A stretch of 64,000 nt of DNA, taken from Micromonospora_G sp044901685. Lineage in GTDB: Bacteria; Actinomycetota; Actinomycetes; Mycobacteriales; Micromonosporaceae. The translations under genes and the position numbers were made by a program. Positions 45,401 through 57,400 of the stretch are shown here, one piece after another (position 1 is the stretch's first letter; the number at the start of each line of letters is the position of its first letter). The notes below the pieces were generated by a model that saw only the letters and a program-made list of their open reading frames with translations, made no database searches and had not been told where the DNA came from. The DNA is taken from assembly GCF_044901685.1 (NCBI RefSeq), contig NZ_JBJDPS010000001.1:1240001-1304000 (forward strand), written 5' to 3'.

Positions 45401-48400
45401 GGACGGCTGGTCGGCCCGGATCGTACTGGACCAGCTCCTCGCCCTGTACGCCGCCGACGGCGACGACCGTGACCTGGCCCCGGCCGGCTCCTACCGGGAC
45501 TACCTGACCTGGCTCGGCGCGCAGGACCGGGAGGCGGCGCTGGCCGCGTGGCGGGACGAGTTCGCCGACCTCGCCGAACCCACCCTGGTCGCCCCGGCGG
45601 ACCGGGCCCGACAGCCGGTGCTGCCGAGCCGCCGCCGCGCGACCCTGCCCGAGGCGGTCACCGACCGGCTCCGGGTGGCCGCGCGGGAGAGCGGCGTCAC
45701 CTTCAACACCCTGCTCAACGCCGCCTGGGCGCTGGTGCTCTCCACCTCGGTCGGCCGGTCCGACGTGGTGTTCGGCGCCACCGTCGCCGGTCGCCCGGCC
45801 GAGATCCCGCACGTCGGCAACGCGGTCGGGCTCTTCCTCAACACCGTGCCGGTCCGGGTCGCGCTCGATCCGACCGAGCGGATCGGCGACCTGCTGCGGC
45901 GGATGCAGACGACCCGGACCGGGCTGATGCCGCACGAGTACCTCGGCCTCGGCGAGGTCCAGCGGGCCAGTGGGCACGGCCAGCTCTTCGACACCCTCTT
46001 CGCGCTGCAACAGGTCGGCGGCGAGGACGAGGCCGCCGACCTGCGGGAGCGTCACGGGCTGACCGAGGTGGGCAGCGTCGACGCCACCCACTACCCGCTG
46101 ACCCTGGTGGTCGCGCCGGGCGCGACGCTGCGCGCGACCCTGGCCTACCGGGACGACGCGGTCGCTTCGAGTACCGCCGCGAGCCTGCTGGCCCGCTTCA
46201 CCACCGTGCTCGAACGGCTGGCCGGCGACCCGACCCGCCCGGTCGGCCGGCTGGACCCGCTCCCGGCCCCGGAGCGCGCGGCGCTCGCGGCCCAGGCCCA
46301 CGCCACCGCCCGCCCGCTGCCCGGCGAGACGGTCGCGGACCTGCTCGGCGCCCAGGCTCGGCGTACGCCGGACGAGACCGCCCTGGTCTTCGGCGCCTCG
46401 TCGTGGACGTACGCGGAACTCGACGCTCGGGTGAACCGGCTGGCCCGGCTGCTGCTGTCCCGGGGAGCCGGGCCGGAACGGGTGGTCGCGCTGGCCCTGC
46501 CCCGCTCGGCGGAGATGGTGGCCGCGCTCTTCGCGGTGCTGCGTACGGGTGCGGCGTACCTGCCGTTGGAACTGGACCACCCGGTCGAGCGGCTGGCGCA
46601 CATGGTGGCCGACGCGGCACCGGTCTGCGTGCTCACCACCACCGCCGTGGCGACCCGACTGGCACTGCCCGGCACGCTCGCGGTCGACGTTCCGGCGGTC
46701 GTCCTCCCGGTCGACGTTCCGGCGGTCGTCCTCCCGGTCGACGTTCCGGCGGTCGTCCTCCCGGTCGACGATCCGGCGGTCGCCGCCGAACTCGACGCGT
46801 TGGCCCCGACCGAGATCACCGACGGCGAGCACCCGGCGTTCGCCCGTACCCGGGCCGACCGGCTCGAACACCCGGCGTACGTCATCTACACCTCCGGGTC
46901 GACCGGACGGCCCAAGGGCGTGGTGACCCCGTACCGGGGGCTGACCAACATGCAGCTCAACCACCAGGAGGCGATTTTCGGGCCGACGGTGGCGGCGGCC
47001 GGCGGGCGGCGACTGCGGATCGCGCACACCGTCTCGTTCGCCTTCGACATGTCCTGGGAGGAACTGCTCTGGCTGGTCGAGGGGCATGAGGTGCACGTCT
47101 GCGACGAGGACCTGCGCCGCGACGCCGAGGCGCTGGTGGCGTACTGCGACCGGCACCGGATCGACGTGGTCAACGTGACCCCCACGTACGCCGACCACCT
47201 GATCGCCGAGGGGCTGCTGCACCAGGACCCGGCGACCGGGCGGCACCGGCCGGTGCTCGTGCTGCTCGGCGGTGAGGCTGTCTCCGACCAGGTGTGGGGC
47301 CGGCTGCGCGACACCGACGGCACGCTCGGCTACAACCTGTACGGGCCGACCGAGTACACCATCAACACCCTCGGCGGTGGCACCGAGGACAGTGCCACCC
47401 CGACGGTCGGGCGGGAGATCTGGAACACCCGGGCGTACCTGCTCGACCCGTGGTTGCGGCCGGTGCCCGACGGCCGTCCCGGTGAGCTGTACATCGGCGG
47501 CGCCGGTCTGGCCCGGGGCTACCTGGGCGCACCGGGCCTGACCGCGTCCCGGTTCGTCGCCGACCCGTTCGGTGGTCCCGGGCAGCGCCTCTACCGCACC
47601 GGGGACCTGGTCCGGCGCCGCCCGGACGGCAACCTCGACTTCCTCGGCCGGACCGACGACCAGGTCAAGATCCGGGGTTACCGGGTGGAACTGGGCGAGA
47701 TCGAGTCGGTCCTGGTCGAGCACCCGGACGTGGCCCGCGCCGCCGTCATCACCAAGGAGGGCGCGAACGGCGCCGGCAAGCGGCTGGTCGGCTACCTGGT
47801 CCCGGCGACCGGTGTCGACGCCGGCAACGAGCGCGACCACCTGGCCGAGTGGCAGCAGATCTACCACGACGAGTACGCCGCCATCGGCACCGCCGTCGCC
47901 GAGGAGGACTTCGCCGGCTGGGACAGCAGCTACGACGGGCAGCCGATCCCGCTCGACGACATGCGCGAGTGGCGGGAGGCGACCGTCGCCCGGATCCGGG
48001 AGCTGCGCCCCCGGCGGGTGCTGGAGATCGGCGTCGGCACCGGACTGCTGCTGTCCCGGCTCGCGCCGGACTGTGAGGCATACTGGGGCACCGACTTCGC
48101 CGGCCCGGTGATCGAGAAACTGCGGGCCGACACCGCGACGATGCCGGAGCTGGCCGGTCGGGTCGAGCTGCGGCACCAGCCGGCCGACACGCTCGACGGG
48201 CTGCCCCGGGACTACTTCGACACCATCGTGATCAACTCGGTGGTGCAGTACTTCCCGAGCGTCGAGTACCTGGTCGAGGTGCTCGCCGGTGCGGTGGACC
48301 TGCTGGTCCCGGGCGGCTCGCTCTTTGTCGGCGACGTACGCAACCTGCGCCTGGCCCGGACGTTCCACGCCGCCGTACAGGCGAGCCGGTCCGGGGCCGG

Positions 48401-51400
48401 CACCGACCTCGACCGGCTCCGCCGCGCGGTCGAGCGCAGCCTGCTGCTGGAGAAGGAACTACTGCTCGACCCGGACCTGTTCGTCGCCCTGCCGGCGGCC
48501 TGGGAACGGACCACCCCGGTCGCGGTCGACGTACGGACCAAGCGCGGGCACCGGCACAACGAACTGAGCCGCCACCGGTACGACGTCGTCCTGCGCCGAC
48601 TCGGCTCGACACCCGCCCGGCAAAGCTCGACACCCGCCCAGCGGACACTGTCGCTCGGCGACGCGCCCACCGTCCGCTGGGGCGGGTCCGGTGCCGTCGC
48701 GGACCTGGGTGACCTGGCGGCGTACCTGGAGCGGCAACGCCCGGACCGGTTGCGGGTGGAGCGCGTACCGAACGCCCGGCTAGCCGCCGAACTCGCCGTG
48801 CTGCACGACCTGGAGCCGGACCGGGCCGAGGCCGCCCGGTCCGAGGCCGCCACCGGGCCCGGCGTGGAGCCGGAAGCCCTGCACGAACTCGGTGAACGGC
48901 TCGGCTACCGGGTCCTCAGCACCTGGTCACCGGTCTCCGACGGCAGCCTGGACGCGGTCTTCGTCCGTCCGGAACTGCTCGACGACCGGCTCCCGGTCGA
49001 CCTCTGCCGGCCGCTGCGGGTCGCCGCGACACCGGACGAGTGCGCGAACCGGCCGGCGGTCGCCCGGGGCGTCGCCGCCCTCACCACCCGCCTGCGCGAA
49101 CACCTCAAGTCACGGCTGCCCGACTACATGGTGCCGGCCGCGCTGGTCACCCTCGCCGCGCTGCCGCTGACCGTCAACGGCAAACTCGACGTACGGGCGC
49201 TGCCGGACGCCGAACCGGCCGCCACCGTCACCGGCGACCAGGCCCCGGCCACCGAGCGGGAGAAGGCGCTCTGCCAGCTCTTCGCCGACGTACTCGGGCT
49301 GCCCGCGGTCGGCGTCCGGGACAGCTTCTTCGACCTCGGTGGACACTCGCTGCTCGCCACCCGGCTGATCGGCCGCGCCCGCAGTGTGATCGGCGCGGAA
49401 CTCTCCATCCGGGACCTGTTCGAGGCACCCACCGTGGCCGAACTGGCCACCCGGATCGCACCCGAGTCCGGGGCACCCGTACGGCCGGCGCTGCTCCCCG
49501 CCGACCGGCCCGACCCGCTCCCCGCCGCGTACGCCCAGCAGCGGCTCTGGGTCATCCAGCAGCTCGAACCGGAGTCACCGGCGTACAACTTCCCGCTGGT
49601 GGCCCGGTTGCGCGGGGCACTCGACGAGACGGCGTTCACCGCCGCGATCCGCGACGTTCTGCTCCGCCACGAGGCGCTGCGTACCCTGATCGTCGAGCAC
49701 GACGGGCTGCCGACGCAGCGGGTCGTGCCGCCGGCCGAGGCCCACCCGGTGGTGCGGGTTGTCGCCGTCGACCGGGCCGACCTCGCCGACGTGGTCCGGG
49801 CCGCCGCGACCCGCCCGTTCGACCTCGCCACCGAACTGCCGCTGCGGGTCACCATCGCCCGGCTCACCCCGGACGAACACGTGGTGATCTTCCTGCTGCA
49901 CCACATCACCACCGACGAGTGGTCCGACGGGCCGTTCCTGCGCGACCTCGGGACCGCGTACGCGGCCCGGCGCGTCGGCGCCGCCCCGGACTGGTCCCCG
50001 CTCCCGGTCCAGTACGCCGACTACACGCTCTGGCAGCGTGACCTGCTCGGCGACCCGGAAGACCGGGACAGCCTCGCCGCCCGGCAACTCGCCTTCTGGC
50101 GGGAGACGCTGCGCGACGCGCCGCAGCGGCTGGAACTGCCGACCGACCGGGTGCCCCGCCCCGGGCAGGGGGTCCGGGCCGGCGGCGAGACCACGCTCGC
50201 GCTCGACCCGGTGGCCGTACGCGCCCTGCGCCAACTCGCCCAGGCCACCGGCGCCAGTATGTTCATGGTCGGGCAGGCGGCGGTGGCGGCACTGCTGCAC
50301 CGGCTCGGCGCCGGCACCGACATCCCGCTCGGCGCCCCGATCGCCGGCCGCACCGACGAGGCACTCGACCACCTGATCGGGTTCTTCGTCAACACGCTGG
50401 TGCTGCGTACCGACGTCAGCGGCGACCCGAGCTTCACCGAACTGCTCGGCCGGGTACGCACCGCCGACCTGGCCGCGTTCTCGCACCAGGACGTGCCGTT
50501 CGAGGCCGTGGTCCGGGCCCTCAACCCGGACCGCTCGGTCACCGACAACCCGCTGTTCCAGGTGATGGTGGTCTACCGCAACCGCAGCGGTGACCGGCTG
50601 GAACTCGGCGGCCTGGAGGCCACCCCGGAGCCGTACGCGGCCGGTGCCGCCCGGTTCGACCTGGTGTTCGGCTTCGCCGAGCAGTCCGACGAGGACTCGA
50701 TCGAGGTCCTGCTCGAATACCGGGCCGACCTGTTCGACGCCGGCACGGTAGCCGCGATCGGCCGGCGACTGAGTCGGCTGGTCGAGGCGGTCGCCGCCGA
50801 CCCCGACGCCCCGGTCAGCCGGGTCGACCTGCTCGACGAGACCGAGCGGCAGCGGGTCCTGCACCACCTCAACGACGCCGACCGGCCGGTCGACGAGGGG
50901 ACCGTGCCCGAGCTGTTCGGCGCCCGGGTGGCGGAGCGCCCGGACGCGGTCGCGGTGGTCGACACCGACGGCGAGTGGACGTACGCCCAACTCGACGCCC
51001 GCTCCAACCGGATCGCCCGGCTGCTCGCCGGGCACGAGGTCCGGGTCGGTGACGTGGTCGGCCTCGCCGTACCCCGGTCCCGGGAGATGGTGGCGGCGGT
51101 GCTCGGCGTGCTCAAGCTCGGTGCCGCGTACCTGCCGCTGGAGCTGACCCTGCCGGCGGACCGGCTCGACTACCTGCTCACCGACAGCGGCACCCGGTTG
51201 GTGCTGCTCACCGGGGCGGCGGCGGACCGGCTGCCGGAGCGTGCCGACGTACGCCGGCTGATCCTGGACGAGCCCGGGACGGCCGCCGAACTGGCCGGGC
51301 TGCCCGACGGCCCGCTCGACCCGGCGTCGACCCGGATACCGGTCGGGCTCGACCACGCCGCGTACGTCATCTACACCTCCGGCTCGACCGGTCGCCCGAA

Positions 51401-54400
51401 GGGCGTCGTGGTCAGCCACGAGGGCATCGGCAGCCTGATCGCCACCGCCGTGGACCGGATGGGCGTCACCCCGACCAGCCGGGTGTCGCAGTTCGCCTCG
51501 GTCGGCTTCGACGTGGCCGTGTTCGACCTGGTCATGTCGTTGTGCGTGGGTGGGCGACTGGTGCTGGTCCCGGACGAGGCCCGGGTCGCCGACCACCCGC
51601 TCACCGACTTCCTGCGGGTGCACGGCGTGACCCACATGATCCTGCCGCCGTCGCTGCTCTCGGCGCTGCCGGCGGACTGCGAACTGCCGGACGGCGGCAC
51701 CATCCTGGTCGGCACCGAGACGGTGCCGCCGGACCTGATCCGCCGGCTGGCCCGCCGCCAGCGGGTCTTCGGCGCGTACGGGCTGACCGAGGCGACGGTC
51801 AACTCCACCCTCTGGGCGGCGCAGCCGGACTGGGACGCGGCCGTACCGATCGGCCGCCCCGACCCGAACACCCGGGTCTACGTGCTCGACGCCGCCCTGC
51901 GACCGGTCCCGCCCGGCGTGGTCGGCGAGTTGTACGTCGCCGGCCGGGGCCTGGCCCGTGGTTACCTCGGCCGACCGGGGTTGACCGCCGAGCGCTTTGT
52001 CGCCGACCCGTTCGGTCGGCCCGGCGCCCGGATGTACCGCACCGGTGACCGGGCCCGCTGGCGGGCCGACGGCAACCTCGACTTCCTCGGTCGGGTCGAC
52101 GACCAGGTCAAGATCCGTGGCTTCCGGATCGAGCTGGGGGAGATCGAGGCTGCGCTGGCCGGACACCCGGCGGTGGCCCAGGCCGCCGTCGTCGCCGACC
52201 GCACCGGCACCGTGGTCCGGCTCGCCGGGTACGTGGTACCCGAAACCGGCGGCGTACCCGAAACCGGTGACCCGGCCGCACTCGACCCGGCGGCGCTGCG
52301 GGAACACGTGTCCGGGCTGCTGCCCGAGTACATGGTGCCGGCCGCGCTGGTGGTGCTCGCCGGCCCGCTACCGCTGACCGCGAACGGCAAACTCGACCGT
52401 CGGGCCCTGCCCGCGCCCGACTTCGGCGCGGCGACCGGCGGTCGGGCCCCCGCCACCGCCCGGGAGGAGGTGTTCTGCCGGCTCGTCGCCGAGTTGCTGC
52501 ACCTGCCCCGGGTCGGCGCCGACGACGACTTCTTCGCCCTCGGCGGGGACAGCATCGTCGCCATCCAACTCGTCAGCCGGGCCCGCCGTGAGGGTCTGGC
52601 GCTCCGGCCGGCGGCGGTGTTCCAGGCCCGTACGCCCGCCGGGCTGGCCCGTGAGGCGACCGAGCTGACCACGACGGCCGCCCCGAACGGCAGCGCCCCG
52701 GACGGCAGCGGCCTGCTGGCGTTGGACCCGGCCGAGCGGGCCGAGGTCGGCACCTTCGACCCGGCTCCGGCCGAACTGCTGCCGCTGACCCCGCTCCAGG
52801 CCGGGCTGCTCTTCCACGCCTCGCTCGACGCCGACGGGCCGGACGTCTACACCGTGCAGACCTGGTTCGAGCTGACCGGACCGGTCGACCCGGCCCGGTT
52901 GCGCCGGGCCGGGCAGGCACTGCTCGACCGGCACCCGAACCTGCGCGCCGGGTTCCGCTACCTCGGCTCCGGCCGACCGGTGGCGCTGGTGCCGGCGTAC
53001 GCCCCGGTGCCCTGGGCGGAAGAGGACCTGTCCGGTCTTGGCGAGGGGGAGACCGCCGACGCCTGGCGGGCGCTGCTCGACCAGCAGGCCACCCGGTTCG
53101 ACCCGGCCCGCCCGCCGCTGCTGCGGCTGCTGCTGGTCCGGTACGGCACCGGTTGGCACCGGCTCCTCCTCACCCACCAGCACCTGCTGCTCGACGGCTG
53201 GTCCGGGCCACCCCTGGTCGGCGAACTCGCCGCCCTGTACGCCGCCGACGGCGACCCGTCCGCGCTCGCCCCGGCCGTACCGTTCCGCGACTACCTCGGC
53301 TGGCTCGCCCGGCAGGACCGGGACGCGGCCCGCTCGGCCTGGGCGGCGGAGCTGGCCGGACTGGACGAGCCGACGCTGCTCGCGCCGGCCGAGCCGACCC
53401 GGCTGCCGGTCGCGCCCCGGCTGCACGAGGTCGTGCTTCCGGCGACGGTGACGGCGGCGCTGACCGCGCTGGCCCGCTCCCGGGGCCTGACCCTCGGCGC
53501 CGTCGTGCGCGCCGCCTGGGGCATCGCGCTGGGCCGGCTGCGTGGCCGGGACGACGTGGTCTTCGGTGCCACCGTCTCCGGTCGCCCGGCCGACCTGCCC
53601 GGCATGGAGTCGATGCTCGGCCTGTTCATCACCACCGTGCCGGTACGGGTCCGCTGCGCCCCGGCCGAATCGCTCGGCGAGGTGCTGGACCGGGTCTGGC
53701 AGACCCAGTCCCGGCTGGTCGAGCACGAGCACCTGGGCCTGGCGGAGATCCAGCGGGCCGCCGGCCTCGGCGAACTCTTCGACAGCCTGGTGGTGTTCGA
53801 GAACTTCCCCTCGATCCCCGACCCGACCGCTTCCGAGCCGACCGCTTCCGAGCCGACCGACGGGGGCGAGGTCCCGGTCGAGACCGGGCTGCGGATCCGG
53901 CCGGCCGGCGGACGCGACGCCACCCACTATCCGCTGACCTGGGCGGTGGCCCCCGGCGACAGACTGTCCCTGGTGGCCGAGTACCGCCCCGACCTGTTCG
54001 ACGCCGACACCGTACGCCGGTTCACCGACGCCTTCGTCCGGGTGCTGACCGCGCTGGCCCAGGACCCGGACCGACCCGTCGGCTCCGTCGACCTCCTGCC
54101 CGGCGCCGAACGGGAACGGATCCTCGCCACCGGCGTCGGCGACCCGCTGGACGTACCGGTCGGCACCATGCCGGCGCTGTTCGCCGCGCGGGTGGTCGAG
54201 TCGCCGGACGCGGTCGCGGTGGTCGGACCCGACACCGACCCGGGCGGCTGGTCGTACGCCGAACTCGCCGCCCGGGTGAACCGGCTGGCCCGGGTGCTCG
54301 TCGCCCGGGGCGCCGGACCGGAGCGGGTGGTCGCGCTGGCGCTGCCCCGAGGCGCACAGATGATCACCGCGATCCTCGCCACCCAGCAGGCCGGTGCCGC

Positions 54401-57400
54401 GTACCTTCCGGTCGACCCGGACCTGCCGACCGACCGGGTGGCGATGATGCTCGACGACGCCGACCCGGTGCTGCTGGTGACCACCACCGCACTCGCCCGG
54501 GACCTGCCGGCGACCGGTCGGGCCACGCTGCCGCTCGACACGGCCGACACCGCCGAGCTGCTCGCCGGGCAGGCCGCCCACCCGTTCGGCGACGCCGACC
54601 GGCTCATCCCGCTGCGACCCGACCACCCGGCGTACGTGATCTACACCTCCGGGTCGACCGGGCGGCCCAAGGGCGTCGTGGTCAGCCACCGGAGCCTGGT
54701 CAACCTCTTCCACAGCCACCGGGAGACGCTCTACCGCCCGGCGGTCGCGGCGACCGGCCGGCGACACCTGCGGGTCGGCCATGCCTGGTCGTTCTCCTTC
54801 GACGCCGCCTGGCAGCCCCAGCTCTGGCTCTTCGACGGGCACGCGCTGCACGTCGTCGACGACGAGACCCGGCGCGACCCGGCCCGGCTGGCCGCCGAGG
54901 TCGCACACGCCGCGCTCGACTTCGTCGAGGTCACCCCGGCGCACTTCGCCGCGATGGCCGACGCCGGCCTGATCCGGGACGGCCGCTGCGGGCTCGCCGT
55001 GGTCGGGGTCGGCGGCGAGGCGGTCCCACCGGCGCTCTGGACCAGGCTGCGGGAGCTGACCGGGACCGAGAGCTACAACCTGTACGGCCCGACCGAGTGC
55101 ACCGTCGACGCGCTGGTCGGCCGGTTCCGGGACAGTGCCGTACCGGTGGTCGGCCGCCCGGTGCACAACACCCGGGCGTACGTCCTCGACCCCGCGCTGC
55201 GGCCGGTGGCGCCCGGGGTCACCGGGGAGCTCTACCTCGCCGGTGCCGGTCTGGCCCGGGGTTACCTGCGCCGACCCGGGCTCACCGCCGAGCGGTTCGT
55301 CGCCGACCCGTACGGTCCGCCCGGCGCGCGCATGTACCGCACCGGGGACCTGGCCCGCTGGACGGCGGACGGGCAACTCGACTACGCCGGGCGCGCCGAC
55401 GACCAGGTGAAGATCCGGGGCTTCCGGATCGAACCGGGCGAGATCGAGGCGGCCCTGGTCCGCCACCCCGAGGTCGGCCGAGCCAGCGTGGTGGTACGCG
55501 ACGACCGGGCGCGCGGCCGGCACCTGGTGGCGTACCTGGTCGGCACGACCGGGGCAACGCTCGACCCGGCGTCGCTGCGGGCACACCTGACCGGGCTGCT
55601 GCCGGAGTACATGACCCCGACCGCGTTTGTGGTCCTGCCCCGGCTGCCGGTGCTTTCCAACGGCAAGCTCGACCGGGCGGCCCTGCCCACGCCGGAGTAC
55701 CCGGCGCCGGCCCAGGGCCGGGACCCACGTACGCCGACCGAACGGACCCTGCTCGGCGTCGCCGCGCGAGCGCTGGACCGACCGGGCATCGGGGTGGAGG
55801 ACGACTTCTTCGCCGTCGGTGGGGACAGCGCCGGCTCGATCCAGTTGGTGGTGCTGGCCCGCCGCGCCGGCCTGGAGATCCGCCCCCGGGACGTGTTCCG
55901 GCTGCGTACCGTCGCCGCGTTGGCCGAGGTCGCGGTGCCGGTGCAGACCGTGGTCCCGCTGACCCCGGTGATGCGTTGGCTGCGGGAACTGACCGGTCCG
56001 ATCGCCGGGTTCAACCAGTCGGTGGTGCTGCGGGTGCCGGCCGGGGCCGGGACGGATCGGCTGGCCGGGGCACTGCGTTCGGTGCTGGACCGGCACGACA
56101 TGCTGCGGGCCCGGCTGGACCGGGGCGGGTCGGACGCCGACGGCTGGACACTGCGGGTCCCGGCGCCGGGCACGGTCGACGTACGGCCGCTGCTGCGCCG
56201 GGTGGACGTGTCGACCCTGGACGACGCGGGTCTGCGGGACGTGGTGGACGAGCAGGCGCGCCAGGCCCGGCAGCGGCTCGACCCCGATCGTGGCGTGATG
56301 GTCCAGGCGGTCTGGTTCGACGCCGGGCAGCGCCCGGGTCGGCTGCTGCTGATGCTGCACCACCTCGTTGTCGACGGCGTCTCCTGGCGGGTGCTGGTCC
56401 CGGAACTGGCCGCCGCCTGGGCGTCCGGCGAGCCGGGCGACGCCGACCCGGTGACCCCGGCGGGCACCACCTTCGCCCGTTGGGCGGAGGTGCTCCTCCG
56501 GCACGCGGTGGAGCCGTCCCGGGAGGCGGAGTTGCCATACTGGGCCGACGTGATGTCCGGAGCGACCCCGCTGTTCGACCCGGTGGACCCCGTTCGGGAC
56601 ACCGCCGCCACCGTCCGGGAGGTACGTGTGACGCTCGGCCCGGCCGAGGTGGCGCCACTGCTGACCCGGGTCCCGGCCGCGCTCGACGTCTCGGTCAACG
56701 AGCTGCTGATGACCGGGCTCGCCCTGGCCGTGGCGCGGTTCCGCCGAGCGTCCGCCGATCCCGGCGCAGACGTCGAGGTCACCCGGGAGGCCACCGGCGA
56801 CGGCGTCTGGTTCTCGGTCGAGGGACACGGGCGGGAGGAGACGGTCGCCGGCCCGGACGGGCGGGTCGACGGGCTCGACCTCACCCGTACCGTCGGCTGG
56901 TTCACCAGCGTCTACCCGGTCCGTCTGGACCCCGGTCCGGTCCGGCTCGACCAGCCGGCCGGCGCGGTCGCGGACCTGGCCGAAGTCGTCACCCGGGTAC
57001 GGGACCAACTTCGCGCGGTGCCGGACAACGGCATCGGCTACGGGCTCCTGCGTTACCTGAACCCCCGTACCGCACCGACGCTCGGGGCGCTCGGACTGCC
57101 CCAGATCCAGGTGAACTACCTGGGCCGGTTCGGGCTGCCGGAGGCCACCGACTGGGCCTTCGCGCCGGAGATGGCGGTCGCGGCGGCACAGAACGCGGAT
57201 CCGGAGATGACCCAGACGTACGGTCTCGGCGTCACCGTGCACGTGGAGGACCGCGCCGACGGGCCGTACCTGGTCACCGGCTGGAGCTGGCCCGGCGCGG
57301 TGCTGACCGAGGCTGCCGTACGGCGCCTGGGCGATACGTTCACCGGGGCGCTGCGGGCACTCGTCGCGTCCGTCGAATCCAACCCGAGGAGAGATCGATG

